A DNA stretch of 64,000 bases, from NCBI GenBank assembly GCA_004799545.1, contig SSMU01000012.1, positions 62,001-126,000 of the forward strand. Reading direction: 5' to 3'. The position numbers were made by a program, and so were the translations under genes. Shown piece by piece: positions 32,948-41,659 of the stretch. Position 1 is the stretch's first letter, and every line of letters starts with the position of its first letter. The notes under the pieces are model-generated. The model was given only the letters and a program-made list of their open reading frames with translations. It was not told the origin of the DNA and did no database searches. This DNA is from Phenylobacterium sp. (lineage in GTDB: Bacteria; Pseudomonadota; Alphaproteobacteria; Caulobacterales; Caulobacteraceae).

Positions 32948-34660
32948 CTAGCCCCGAGGGCTCGGCGCGGGCGAGCTCGCCAGCACCTGGCGCACCTCGG
33001 AGAGCGGGTCGCTGACCACCCGGCTCTTGAGGTTGAAGTCCATCACCGGCCGCGTGGACGCATTGAACGCCGGCCAGTGCGGGATGCCCGGATGGTCCGG
33101 CTTGCCGGTGCGGGCGAAGGCCACCCAGGCGCCGGCCATCTGGTCGGCCATCTGCTTGGGCTCGGGGCCGGGGCCGACGTACTCGCGAACCTTGTCGAAG
33201 GAATAGAGGGTGAAGGGGATCTCCATGGTGTGCGGGGTCTTGAAGACGCCGTTCCCCACCGGGGTCTCCCAGCTGATCGTGTAGACATAGGCCGGGGCGC
33301 GGCCCTGGGCGGCCTTGCGCTCGGCCAGGATCTCGCTGCCCTGCAGAACCCGGACGCTGATCATCTGCACCCAGAGATAGGTCGGCGAGTAGTGCGGGTA
33401 GGCGCGGCGGATGGCGGCCAGCAGCTTCTGGCCGGTCTCGCCCAAAGGCTTCACGCGGGTCTGCAGGTCGGCCTCGGTCATGGTCCCGAACCAGGGCTCG
33501 CCGGCGGTGAAGATGGTCCACTCGTCCTTGGCCCAGCCGACCAGGATCGGCACGTCGGCGGAGACGCCGGGCGCGTCGGGGGTGAAGGGATCGCGCGGGA
33601 TCGCCACGCCGTCGACGATCGGCCCGCCACCGGGCCCTCCGCCGCCCGGCCCGCCGCCCAGCTTGGCGACGGCCTCGATGAGCCTTTGGGCGGGGACGGC
33701 GTTGAGCGCCTCGCGGTCGCCCGGCTTGATCCCCAAGGCGTCGAGCAGCTTCTTCGCGCCCGCCGCGGCCGGGCCCGGACGACCGACCGTCAGGCCGGGG
33801 CCGCTCTGGATCGCGGCCTTGTGGAAAAGGCCCTTGGCGCTGGGCATGGCCAGCAGGGTCGAGACCTTCGCCCCACCCCCCGACTGGCCCATGATCATCA
33901 CGTTGTCCGGGTCGCCGCCGAAGGCTTCGATGTTGTCGCGGATCCACTGCAGGGCGAGCACCAGGTCCTGCATGCCGACCGTGCCGGAGGAGGCGTAGTC
34001 GGCGCCGAACGCTTCGGCGAGGTTCAGGTAGCCGAACACGTTGAGGCGGTGGTTCAGGCTGACCGAGACCACGTCCCAATGGCGGGCCAGGCCGTCGCAC
34101 TGGTAGATCGGCTGGGAGCCCGAGCCGTAGGCGAAGCCGCCGCCGTGGATCCAGACCATCACCGGCCGCTTCCTGCGGTCCGGCGCGGGGGTCCAGACGT
34201 TCAGGTAGAGGCAGTCCTCGTTCATCACCTTCAGCTCGGAAGGCGTGGTGAAGACCCGGTGCATCTGGAAGCCGAAGTCGTTGTTGGCCACCACGCTGGT
34301 GCCGCCTGCCAGCTGCATGGCCGGGGCGCCGAAGTCGGAGGCGTCGTAGGTGTCGGTCCAGGGCGCGCGCGGCTGCGGCGGCATGAACCGGAGCGCGCCG
34401 ATCGGGGCCGCGCCATAGGGGATGCCCTTGAAGGCGCTGACCCCGGCTTCGATCAGGCCCTGCACCGGGCCCGAGCGGGTCTTCACCACCTTGGTCGGGA
34501 TCGGCACGCCGGGGCCGGTCTCCGGCGCGCCGGGCGGGGCGCGCCGGGCCGCGGACTTCTTGGCCTTCGGCGCGGCCGTGGCCGCAGCCGCCGCGCCCAG
34601 CGCTGTCGCGCCGGCCGCCAAGGCGATCATCTCACGCCGACTTGGCTCTCTTTCGCTCAT
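32948..34660 (-). CDS. Type B carboxylesterase, Tat-exported (copy 1)
   Basis: 570 residues. SRREMIALAAGATALGAAAAA is a Tat signal. HGGG is at 172-175 and the nucleophile Ser260 is in MGQSGGGAK; NEDCLYLNVWTP is conserved. A Gly-rich insert (near residues 335-350) is unlike its neighbour. Its start overlaps the end of the MarR gene by 29 bases, and the second esterase follows after four bases. The pair probably arose by tandem duplication. Confidence 0.92.
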   Translation of the reverse strand: MSEREPSRREMIALAAGATALGAAAAATAAPKAKKSAARRAPPGAPETGPGVPIPTKVVKTRSGPVQGLIEAGVSAFKGIPYGAAPIGALRFMPPQPRAPWTDTYDASDFGAPAMQLAGGTSVVANNDFGFQMHRVFTTPSELKVMNEDCLYLNVWTPAPDRRKRPVMVWIHGGGFAYGSGSQPIYQCDGLARHWDVVSVSLNHRLNVFGYLNLAEAFGADYASSGTVGMQDLVLALQWIRDNIEAFGGDPDNVMIMGQSGGGAKVSTLLAMPSAKGLFHKAAIQSGPGLTVGRPGPAAAGAKKLLDALGIKPGDREALNAVPAQRLIEAVAKLGGGPGGGGPGGGPIVDGVAIPRDPFTPDAPGVSADVPILVGWAKDEWTIFTAGEPWFGTMTEADLQTRVKPLGETGQKLLAAIRRAYPHYSPTYLWVQMISVRVLQGSEILAERKAAQGRAPAYVYTISWETPVGNGVFKTPHTMEIPFTLYSFDKVREYVGPGPEPKQMADQMAGAWVAFARTGKPDHPGIPHWPAFNASTRPVMDFNLKSRVVSDPLSEVRQVLASSPAPSPRG

Positions 34661-35150
34661 GGTGTCCCTCCCCAGGGTTGGTCTGTTGTTGTTCGTCCTG
34701 AATCTCGAAGGCGCTTCGCCAGTCGGGCAGCTTGTCCAGCGCCTCGACGGCCACCGACACTGCGAGCCGCTCGGCCGGGGCCAGCCTGGCCAGGCGGGTC
34801 TCCATGCGGTCGCGGCGCTCGTGGACGATGCGCAGCATCACCGCCAGGCCTTCCGGCGTCACCACCAGCCCCACCCGCCGCTTGTCGGCGCGCGGGAGAT
34901 CGTCGCGGGCCACCAATCCGGCCTTCTCCAGCCGCTTGATCCGCTCGCTCATTACCGAGCGGGCCACCTCGCCCATGGCGGCGAGGTCGGAGACGCCGGA
35001 GCCCGGCCGGCGGCGCAGGTCGAACAGCAGCATGGCGTCGGCGCCGGTGACGCCCAGCTCGGCGAATTCCCAGCGCAGCTCGCGGTTCAGCCGGAACACC
35101 AGCCGCTGCAGCCGCGCGGCGAGATCGCCCTGGTCGATGAGATGCCCCAC
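34632..35150 (-). CDS. MarR-family transcription regulator of the esterase locus
   Basis: 172 residues from GTG 35150 (AGGGG four bases upstream); a TTG at 35225 would add 25 residues but would place coding sequence over a promoter and palindrome. RPGSGVSDLAAMGEVARSVMSERIKRLEKAGLV is the MarR helix-turn-helix, and RADKRRVGLVVTPEG is the wing. It should repress the adjacent esterases until an aromatic or ester-derived ligand binds. The palindrome at 35166-35184 is its likely site. Its end overlaps the first esterase gene. Confidence 0.88.
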   Translation of the reverse strand: MGHLIDQGDLAARLQRLVFRLNRELRWEFAELGVTGADAMLLFDLRRRPGSGVSDLAAMGEVARSVMSERIKRLEKAGLVARDDLPRADKRRVGLVVTPEGLAVMLRIVHERRDRMETRLARLAPAERLAVSVAVEALDKLPDWRSAFEIQDEQQQTNPGEGHHERKRAKSA

Positions 35151-35165
35151 GGCGCCCCTGACAAC

Positions 35166-35184
35166 TTGTTCGTATGCCGAACAA
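35166..35184. promoter_or_regulatory. MarR-type palindromic operator
   Basis: TTGTTCG and CGAACAA are perfect 7-base arms around TATGC. The dyad is 16 bases before the GTG at 35150. A TTGACA element on the minus strand (35210-35205) lies upstream at roughly promoter distance, so the dyad would cover the -10 region. Confidence 0.7.
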
Positions 35185-35234
35185 TTCGGCCCAAGCTTGG
35201 CTATTGTCAATCGCCCCGGGCTCAAGGGGGGCGG

Positions 35235-36539
35235 TCAGGCGGCGGCGGGACCTCGGGCGTCGGCGCCGCGGGTGATCCGGCGCGGGACCAGCAGCAGCAC
35301 CGGCAGGATCGCCGCATAGATGGCGATGGTCGCCCAGATCGCCACCGAGAAGCCGCCGTGGTGGTCGTAGAGGTCGGCGCCCCAGAGGTCGCCCAGCCGG
35401 TAGTCGATCCAGTAGATCGACCAGAGCAGCATCATCAGCGCGCCCTCCAGCCCCTCCGGACAGGCGCGCATGGCGAGGTCCATGAAGGCGGCCTGGGCGA
35501 TGCCGCCGAGGATGCCCATGGGGATGCCGGCCAGGACCGCGAGGTCGGCGTGCTTGATGAACAGCAGGGGCGCCATCTGCGGCACGGCGATGACCGCGCC
35601 GACCCACATCAGGACCGTCAGGCTGAACCGCTGGGCGAGGAAGCCGTAGAGCAGGTAGGTGGGGATGAAGCAGCCGTAGAAGACCCCGAAGAAGGCGCCC
35701 ACCTGGGCGTCGGAGGCGTGCAAGTCGCCGGAGAGGTGGTACTGCAACGCCGAGCCCGCCGCCGGCGCGAACTGCCAGAGGATCTGGATCAGCATGGCCG
35801 GGTAGACCGGCCAGGTCTTCAGGAGGCGGCCGACGTCGGCGAGCGGGGTGAGCATCTGCGGCTCGGCGCGGCCCTCCTCGAACAGGCGCCTCGATCCGAA
35901 GATCCCGAAGAGGGCGGTGGCGACCATCAGGGCGGCCCCGATCAGGAAGATGGTGCGCGCCGCGTTGACAGCGTCGCCCTTCTCCAGGGCGCCGGAGAGT
36001 AGGCCGCCCAGCGCCAGGGCCGTGGCGGTCGGCAGGGCGTTGGCGACGTTCATCACCGTCGACATCTGGCCGGTCATGGCGTGCTTGCGTCCGACGGTGG
36101 AGGCCAGGCCGTTGGCGGCGCCGAACACGAACTGGATCGAGGCGGTGGCCATGAGGCCGCCCACCAGCAGCACCGGATAGGTCGGCGGCAGGAAGGCGAT
36201 CGCCACATAGATCGTCCCGGTGATCAGGCCGAACAGCACCAGGTAGCCGCGGTCGCCAGCCCCGAACGGGCTCCAGCGGTCGCGGATGAAGCCGAACACG
36301 AAGCCGAGGTAGATCGGGATCGAGGTGATCAGGGCGAAGAGGGCGGTCTGCGAGGCCGAGAAGTGCAGCCGGTTCTTCAAGAAGAACAGGATCGGGACGG
36401 CGATCAGCCCGAGGTAGGGCGCGCCGAAGTTGAACAGCAGCAGCGGGACGCTGGCGGCGCCCAGCAGGCGCAGGCGCGGGCGGGCGGCGAGCGGCTGGGC
36501 CGCGACGCCATCGAGCGCCTCGACCTCAGCGGTCGCCAC
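35235..36539 (-). CDS. MFS transporter
   Basis: 434 residues with twelve predicted transmembrane helices. SIPIYLGFVFGFIRDRWSPFG is a loop 2-3 motif of the major facilitator superfamily, and the C-terminal half contains repeated helix pairs of the same type. The start is GTG 36539, which lies inside a 13-codon open frame with a stronger ribosome site. The substrate is unknown. Its position between an amino-acid decarboxylase and the MarR-esterase unit suggests it imports or exports a compound handled by that locus. Confidence 0.85.
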   Translation of the reverse strand: MATAEVEALDGVAAQPLAARPRLRLLGAASVPLLLFNFGAPYLGLIAVPILFFLKNRLHFSASQTALFALITSIPIYLGFVFGFIRDRWSPFGAGDRGYLVLFGLITGTIYVAIAFLPPTYPVLLVGGLMATASIQFVFGAANGLASTVGRKHAMTGQMSTVMNVANALPTATALALGGLLSGALEKGDAVNAARTIFLIGAALMVATALFGIFGSRRLFEEGRAEPQMLTPLADVGRLLKTWPVYPAMLIQILWQFAPAAGSALQYHLSGDLHASDAQVGAFFGVFYGCFIPTYLLYGFLAQRFSLTVLMWVGAVIAVPQMAPLLFIKHADLAVLAGIPMGILGGIAQAAFMDLAMRACPEGLEGALMMLLWSIYWIDYRLGDLWGADLYDHHGGFSVAIWATIAIYAAILPVLLLVPRRITRGADARGPAAA

Positions 36540-36567
36540 GGATGCGCCTCACGATGCCTTTGACCAT
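36526..36567 (-). CDS. Possible 13-residue leader peptide overlapping the MFS start
   Basis: ATG 36567 to TGA 36526 encodes MVKGIVRRIRGDR, preceded by GGGGGGAGG at 4 bases. The MFS GTG (36539) lies within it in another frame, and the mini-ORF ends 11 bases past that GTG. This arrangement would couple MFS translation to the leader. A frameshift in the MFS N-terminus is the alternative. Confidence 0.3.
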   Translation of the reverse strand: MVKGIVRRIRGDR

Positions 36568-36593
36568 GGATCCTCCCCCCGGATCCGATGAGG

Positions 36594-38078
36594 TTAGGCG
36601 GCGGAGGCCGATCGGGAAAGGGCCGCGCGGCCCAGCGCCAGGACGGATGTGGCCAGCGCCTCGATATCGCGCAGCTCGGTGCGGTGGTTGACGATGGCCG
36701 CGCGGATCGCGGTCCGGCCGTCGAGGCGGGTGAGGGACGGCGCGACCCGGCCCGCCTCCTGCAGGTCGGCGACGATGCCGGCGTTGAGGGCGTCGGCCTC
36801 GGCCGGGGTCCCGGCCCTGAAGCGGAAGCAGACGATGTTCAGCTCGACTGGGGCCATCAGCTCCAGATCCGGCTCGGCGGCGACGCGGCCAGCGAGCTCG
36901 CGGGCGAGGACGCAGGTGTTCGCCATCACCTCGCCGAGCGCGGCGGCGCCATAGGTCTTGATGGTGAACCAGGTCTTCAGGGCCTTGAAGCCGCGGGAGA
37001 GGTCCGGGCCATAGTCGCAGGGCCACCAGCCGTCGGCGGCGAGCCCGCGGTCGGCGCGCTGCAGGTAGGCGGCTTCGCTGGCGAAGGTCCTGCGGTGCAG
37101 CTCCCCGTCGCGGACCAGCAGGAAGCCGGCGTCATAGGGCGTTTGGCCCCACTTGTGCCAGTCGAAGGCCAGGCTGTCGGCGCGCTCGATGCCCTTGAAC
37201 TTGGGGGCCAGGGCGGGGCTGAGCACGCCCAGCGCGCCGAGCGCGCCGTCGACGTGGAAGTGCAGGTCGTGGACGGCGGCGAGGTCGGCCAGGGCGTCCA
37301 GATCGTCGACGGCGCCGATGTCCACCGTGCCGGCGGAGCCCACCACCAGGAAGGGCAGGGCGCCCGCGCCCCGGTCGGCGGTGATGGCGGCCTCCAGAAC
37401 ATCCAGGCGTATGCGGCCGCGGTCGTCGGTGGCCACCAGCCGCAGCTGGCCCTCGCCCAGGCCCGCCATGTCCATGGCCCGGCCGACGCAGCCGTGGACG
37501 GCGCGCGAGGCGTAGGCGATCAGCGGGCGATCCGATTGGGCGACGCCGGCGTGCCGGACGTGCGGGCCGAGGGCGCGCATCCGGGCGATCAGCACGGCGA
37601 GGAAGTTGGCCTGGCTGGCGCCGGTCAGGAAGAGGCCGGTGGCCGCCTCCGGGAAGCCGAACATCTGGCGCGTCCAGTGGACGATCTGCTGCTCGACCTC
37701 CAGCGGCATGTGGTCCCGGCCGCCGAGGTTGGCGTTGAGGCCGGCGGCCAGCATCTCGCCGACCAGGCCCGCCACCGTGCCGCCGCCCTGCGCCCAACCC
37801 ATGAAGCCGGGGTGGGCGTTGCCGCTGGAATAGGGGCGGATGGCGGTCTGGAAGAGATCGCCGAGCTCGGAGAGGCCGGCGGGACCGGTGGGCAGGGGCT
37901 CGCGGTATTGGGCGCGGAGCTCATCGGGCGGGGCCTGCCAGAGCGGCTGGTCGCGCAGGGATTCCAGGTGGTCGAAGACGCCGTCCAGCATCCGGCGGGC
38001 CTGGTCTCGCGCAGCCGACCAGTCGTCGGGATCCAGGCTCACGGGCGCTCCGTCCGAAGGGATGGCGGCGCACGACAT
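36594..38078 (-). CDS. Group II PLP-dependent decarboxylase (aromatic amino acid / glutamate type)
   Basis: 494 residues. The N-terminal NAHPGFMGWAQGGGT, the middle FHVDGALGA, and the Schiff-base lysine Lys309 in FDWHKWGQTPYDAG are typical of aromatic-L-amino-acid and glutamate decarboxylases. The enzyme removes the carboxyl of an amino acid to give an amine. Substrate choice cannot be settled. It lies upstream of the MFS gene on the same strand (54 bases), so the transporter may move the amine or its precursor. Confidence 0.87.
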   Translation of the reverse strand: MSCAAIPSDGAPVSLDPDDWSAARDQARRMLDGVFDHLESLRDQPLWQAPPDELRAQYREPLPTGPAGLSELGDLFQTAIRPYSSGNAHPGFMGWAQGGGTVAGLVGEMLAAGLNANLGGRDHMPLEVEQQIVHWTRQMFGFPEAATGLFLTGASQANFLAVLIARMRALGPHVRHAGVAQSDRPLIAYASRAVHGCVGRAMDMAGLGEGQLRLVATDDRGRIRLDVLEAAITADRGAGALPFLVVGSAGTVDIGAVDDLDALADLAAVHDLHFHVDGALGALGVLSPALAPKFKGIERADSLAFDWHKWGQTPYDAGFLLVRDGELHRRTFASEAAYLQRADRGLAADGWWPCDYGPDLSRGFKALKTWFTIKTYGAAALGEVMANTCVLARELAGRVAAEPDLELMAPVELNIVCFRFRAGTPAEADALNAGIVADLQEAGRVAPSLTRLDGRTAIRAAIVNHRTELRDIEALATSVLALGRAALSRSASAA

Positions 38079-38188
38079 CCGAGCGCCTGGCGCCAGTAGG
38101 CCACCGGGGGCTTAGGCCTAGGTTAATGCGTCCTAACCACGTCGATTGTAGCCCGGCGACCTGCAACCCGCGCGCGAGACTAATCCGC

Positions 38189-38203
38189 TTAAGATCACAT
38201 TAA
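38189..38203. promoter_or_regulatory. CtrA box (TTAA-N7-TTAA)
   Basis: TTAA GATCACA TTAA is a full match to the site of the cell-cycle regulator CtrA. It lies 51 bases upstream of the FlaG-like start. A near match (TTAA-N7-TAAC) is at 38123-38137. Flagellar genes are classic CtrA targets in Caulobacter. Confidence 0.65.
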
Positions 38204-38253
38204 GGGCGTTGGCGTATGTTGTTGATAAGTCAAACGGGCAAACTGAACGAGCC

Positions 38254-38568
38254 ATGTCGAGCGGGATCACCAGCAGCGGACCTACGCCCCGGAGCGATCC
38301 GGCGGTGGAGCTCGCGCGCCCGGCGTCCCAGCCGGCCGCCGTGGCGACGCCCGCGCCTGCGCCTGCGCCCGCCGCCGTGGCTGCGCCGCCGGTCTCGCCC
38401 GACCTGCGGCTCAACATCGACCAGGATCCGGCGAGCGGCACCTTCGTCTACAAGTTCGTCAATCCGACCACCGGCCAGGTGATCCAGCAGATCCCCAGCG
38501 AGGACCTGCTGAAGCTGCGCGCCGCCGCCGAGTACGCCGCGGGCCGGGTGATCAACACCAAGGCCTAG
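38254..38568 (+). CDS. FlaG-like flagellar protein
   Basis: 104 residues. A Pro/Ala-rich disordered N-terminus of about 55 residues leads to DLRLNIDQDPASGTFVYKFV and then NPTTGQVIQQIPSEDLLKLR, the FlaG domain, thought to modulate filament length or hook-filament capping. It is alone here with no other flagellar gene in the window. A perfect CtrA box is 51 bases upstream. The ribosome site before ATG 38254 is weak (ACGAG). The N-terminal region is unconserved in this family. Confidence 0.8.
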   Translation: MSSGITSSGPTPRSDPAVELARPASQPAAVATPAPAPAPAAVAAPPVSPDLRLNIDQDPASGTFVYKFVNPTTGQVIQQIPSEDLLKLRAAAEYAAGRVINTKA

Positions 38569-38664
38569 GCGACGCCCGCGAGGCGGCCGAGGCGAGACAA
38601 TCCGCTGACGCCTGTGTCATCTTCCCGCCCAAGGACCGCCGACAGGTCCAGGGAGGCTGGGACG

Positions 38665-40080
38665 ATGCGTTTCCTGAAAAGCTTGAGCGCCGCGGCGGCG
38701 GCGGTGCTGATGCTGGCGGCCCAGCCGGCGCAGGCGAACCCGAAGAACGCGCTCGACGCCTATGTGGCGAGGCCCGATCCGAGCTTCGGCTGGACGGTGG
38801 TGGGGCAGGTCGCGGGCCCCGGCTACCACGGCGCGGTGCTGGACCTGACCTCGCAGACCTGGCTGACGGCCAAGCAGGTGGACCACACCGTCTGGCATCA
38901 CTGGCTGACGGTGATCGTCCCCGACAAGGTCGCCTACAAGACCGGCTTCCTGTTCATCACCGGCGGCGACATCGGCGATCGGGCGCCCGGCAAGGCGACC
39001 GAGCGGTTCGCCAAGATGGCCGTGGAGACCAACTCCGTGGTCTCCGAGCTCGACGACGTGCCGAACCAGCCGCTGCGCTTCACCGAGGACCCCAAGCCGC
39101 GGGTCGAGGACGAGATCATCGCCTACCAGCAGGCGAAGTTCGCCAGGACCCATGACCCGAACGACCTGCTGCGCTTGCCGATGGTGAAGAGCGGCACGGC
39201 GGCGATGACCGCGGTGCAGCAGTACCTGGCGAGCGCCGAGGGCGGGAAGATCCCGCTGGACCACTTCGTGGTCTCCGGTGGCTCCAAGCGGGCCTGGACC
39301 GCCTGGCTAGTCGGCGCGCTCGACAAGCGGGTCTCGGCGATCATCCCGATCGTCATCAATGTGCTCGATGTGGACGCCACCACCCGCCACCACTGGGAGG
39401 CGATGGGCTATTTCTCGCCGGCCCTGAAGGATTACGTCGAGAACGGGCTGATCCCGGGCCAGATCGGCAAGCCGTCGCTGACCGCGGTCAACCGCATCGA
39501 GGACCCGCTGAACTACCGCGACCGGCCGTCGATGAAGATGCCCAAGTACGTGATCAACGCGGTGGGCGACGAGTACTTCCCGCCGGACAACACCAAATAT
39601 TCCTACCACCTGCTGCCGCAGGTGAAGCGTCTGCGGATGATCCCCAACTCGAAGCACTCGACGGCCGGCACCGACATCAACGAGAGCATGACGTCGTTCT
39701 ACGCCGCGGTGCTCAACCATCGGCCGATCCCGGACTATTCGTGGACGGTGGGCAAGGACGGCGCGCTCACCCTGCATTCAAAGGTCAAGCCGATGGAGGT
39801 CTACCTCTGGCAGGGGACCGACCCGAAGGCGCGCGACTTCCGGGTCGACACCATCGGCAAGGCGTTCACCAGCGAGCGGGTGATGCCGGGCAAGGACGGG
39901 ACGTTCACGGCCAATGTGCCGAAGCCCAAGGCCGGCTTCACGGCCTACTTCCTGGAGGTGCTCTATCCGAGCGGGACCAAGTACCCGTTCAAGTTCACCA
40001 CCGAGGTCTATGTGAAGCCGGACACCCTGCCGTTCAAATGGAAGGACGCCCGGCCGATCATCGCGCCCGACGGGAAGTAA
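38665..40080 (+). CDS. PhoPQ-activated pathogenicity-related (PqaA-like) protein
   Basis: 471 residues. The signal peptide ends AAQPAQA. The family pattern LDLTSQTWLTAKQVDHTVWHHWL near the start, and VSGGSKRAWTAWLVGA (nucleophile-like Ser within an alpha/beta hydrolase fold), identify PqaA-type proteins. These are periplasmic and named from Salmonella PhoPQ regulation; in Dictyostelium the relative AprA is secreted. The enzymatic role is unproven. GGGAGG lies 8 bases before ATG 38665. It is convergent with the serine hydrolase at 40100-41491. Confidence 0.88.
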   Translation: MRFLKSLSAAAAAVLMLAAQPAQANPKNALDAYVARPDPSFGWTVVGQVAGPGYHGAVLDLTSQTWLTAKQVDHTVWHHWLTVIVPDKVAYKTGFLFITGGDIGDRAPGKATERFAKMAVETNSVVSELDDVPNQPLRFTEDPKPRVEDEIIAYQQAKFARTHDPNDLLRLPMVKSGTAAMTAVQQYLASAEGGKIPLDHFVVSGGSKRAWTAWLVGALDKRVSAIIPIVINVLDVDATTRHHWEAMGYFSPALKDYVENGLIPGQIGKPSLTAVNRIEDPLNYRDRPSMKMPKYVINAVGDEYFPPDNTKYSYHLLPQVKRLRMIPNSKHSTAGTDINESMTSFYAAVLNHRPIPDYSWTVGKDGALTLHSKVKPMEVYLWQGTDPKARDFRVDTIGKAFTSERVMPGKDGTFTANVPKPKAGFTAYFLEVLYPSGTKYPFKFTTEVYVKPDTLPFKWKDARPIIAPDGK

Positions 40081-40099
40081 CCGGCGGCCCCGCGGCCCG

Positions 40100-41491
40100 C
40101 TAGGGCGCCTCGGCGAGCCGCGTCGCCACGGCGTCGGGCAGGCCGGGGTAGCGGCGGACCAACCCGGTCACCTGGCCTCGCGCGTCGCGCTGGAACTCGA
40201 CCTCGACGCCGATCTGCTCGAAGACGAACACCGTCTCACTGACGGGCGAGAGCGGGAAGACCGGCAGGCCCGGGAACTGAACCCCCAGCTGCGGCCCCAG
40301 CTTGAGGATCCGGTAGACCACGCCCGGGCGCGCCTGATAGGCGCCGAGGTAGCGATCGAGGCTCTCCGGCGGGAGCGTCACCAGCCGACGCAGTTTGGCC
40401 AGCGGAAGGCCGGGCCGGAGCAGGTGGCGGGCGAGGTCCGAGGCGCTGATCACCGCGTTCGACAGCACCACGACGCCGGTTCCCGCCGCCCGGTCGCAGA
40501 GCATGGAGGCGGTGTATCCGATCTCCACCCCGTCCTTGTTGAGGAACGGCTCGCCCTTGCCCTCAAAGACCTCCCAGCCAATCGCCTGCTCGCCGATGGC
40601 GGGGGCCGGGCGTCGCGTGGCCAGCATCAGCGCGGTCGCCGCCTCCAGCCGGGACTGCCCGCGGCCCAGGGTCATGGACAGGAAGGCCAGAAGGTCGTTG
40701 GCGCTGGACGCGGCCCCGCCGGCCGGGGCGAAGACTCCGGCGTTCCACAACGGCGTGGGATTGAGCGACTCGTCGTGGCCTGCCGCCAGCCGGCGGCGCA
40801 TGGCCGGTGACAGCTCCAGGCCGGTGCTGCGCATCCCCAGCGGGCGGGCGATGCGATCGTGAAACAGGCTCCCGTAGCCGACGCCGGCGCGGCGGGCCAG
40901 CGCATGGCCGAGCAAGGCCGAGCCGGCGTTCGAATAGGCCCATGCCGACCCCGGTTCGCGGGTCAGCTGGAGACCGTTCAGGAAGTCGTAGAACTGCGCG
41001 AGGCTGTAGCTGGCGGTCATCGGCGGAACGCCGAGGTTCGACGGCCAGAACGGCAGGCTCGAGGTGTGGGTGGCCAGGTCCGCCAGGGTGATCCTGCGGC
41101 CGTTGCGCTCGGGAACCTTGACGTCCGGCGGAAGATATTTGGCTACCGGATCGTCCAGCGCCACCTCGCCGCGCCCGGCCATGTCGGCGAGGATCAGGCC
41201 GGTGAACACCTTGGTCACCGAGCCCACGGCGAAGACGGTGTCGCCGTCGACGGGACGGCCGCCCGCCTGGTCGAAGGCGCCGTGGGCGATCACCCGGCGG
41301 CCCTGCGGCGTGACCAGGCCCACCACCATGCCGACGCTCTTCTTCAGGGTGTCGATGCGCTCGGCGAGGATGGCGCGAATGGTGGCGTCGGCGGGGAAGG
41401 GATCGGTCTGGGCCGCCTGCGCAAGGCCTGGGCCGGCCACGGCCGCCGCGCCCGCGGCCGCCGCGAACGCGCGCCGGGTCAGTCGTTCCAT
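40100..41491 (-). CDS. Class C beta-lactamase-fold serine hydrolase, Tat-exported
   Basis: 463 residues. ERLTRRAFAAAAGAAAVAG is a Tat signal. The SxxK motif is Ser91-Lys94 in VGSVTKVFTG and the YxN motif is Tyr186-Asn188 in AYSNAG, as in penicillin-binding and esterase relatives (EstB, D-aminopeptidase). A C-terminal extension of about 110 residues follows. It may be an esterase or peptidase of the periplasm; true beta-lactamase activity is not implied. The ATG at 41491 is favoured over an in-frame start at 41542. Confidence 0.88.
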   Translation of the reverse strand: MERLTRRAFAAAAGAAAVAGPGLAQAAQTDPFPADATIRAILAERIDTLKKSVGMVVGLVTPQGRRVIAHGAFDQAGGRPVDGDTVFAVGSVTKVFTGLILADMAGRGEVALDDPVAKYLPPDVKVPERNGRRITLADLATHTSSLPFWPSNLGVPPMTASYSLAQFYDFLNGLQLTREPGSAWAYSNAGSALLGHALARRAGVGYGSLFHDRIARPLGMRSTGLELSPAMRRRLAAGHDESLNPTPLWNAGVFAPAGGAASSANDLLAFLSMTLGRGQSRLEAATALMLATRRPAPAIGEQAIGWEVFEGKGEPFLNKDGVEIGYTASMLCDRAAGTGVVVLSNAVISASDLARHLLRPGLPLAKLRRLVTLPPESLDRYLGAYQARPGVVYRILKLGPQLGVQFPGLPVFPLSPVSETVFVFEQIGVEVEFQRDARGQVTGLVRRYPGLPDAVATRLAEAP

Positions 41492-41659
41492 CTGCGCACC
41501 CCCCGAAGGCGGACGCCCGGGGATCAGGCTTGCCGCCCTCAAGGATCAAGTGGCCTTGGCGGGGGGATGCGGATGCGGGACGGCGGATGAAATCTTGGTA
41601 ACCCTTGGCTCCGCCCGCGGCGGGATGCGGGGCGCGGGTTTGGGCGCTAGAGAAGGGGA

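Noticed and set aside
38209..38226. Possible sigma-54 promoter (TGGC-N-TTG-like) before the FlaG-like gene
   Set aside because: TGGC is present, but the -12 GC is missing at the right distance. The CtrA box explains the region better.
38614..38664. Upstream extension of the PqaA-like protein by 17 residues
   Set aside because: The extension would hide the signal peptide, and GGGAGG is placed for ATG 38665.
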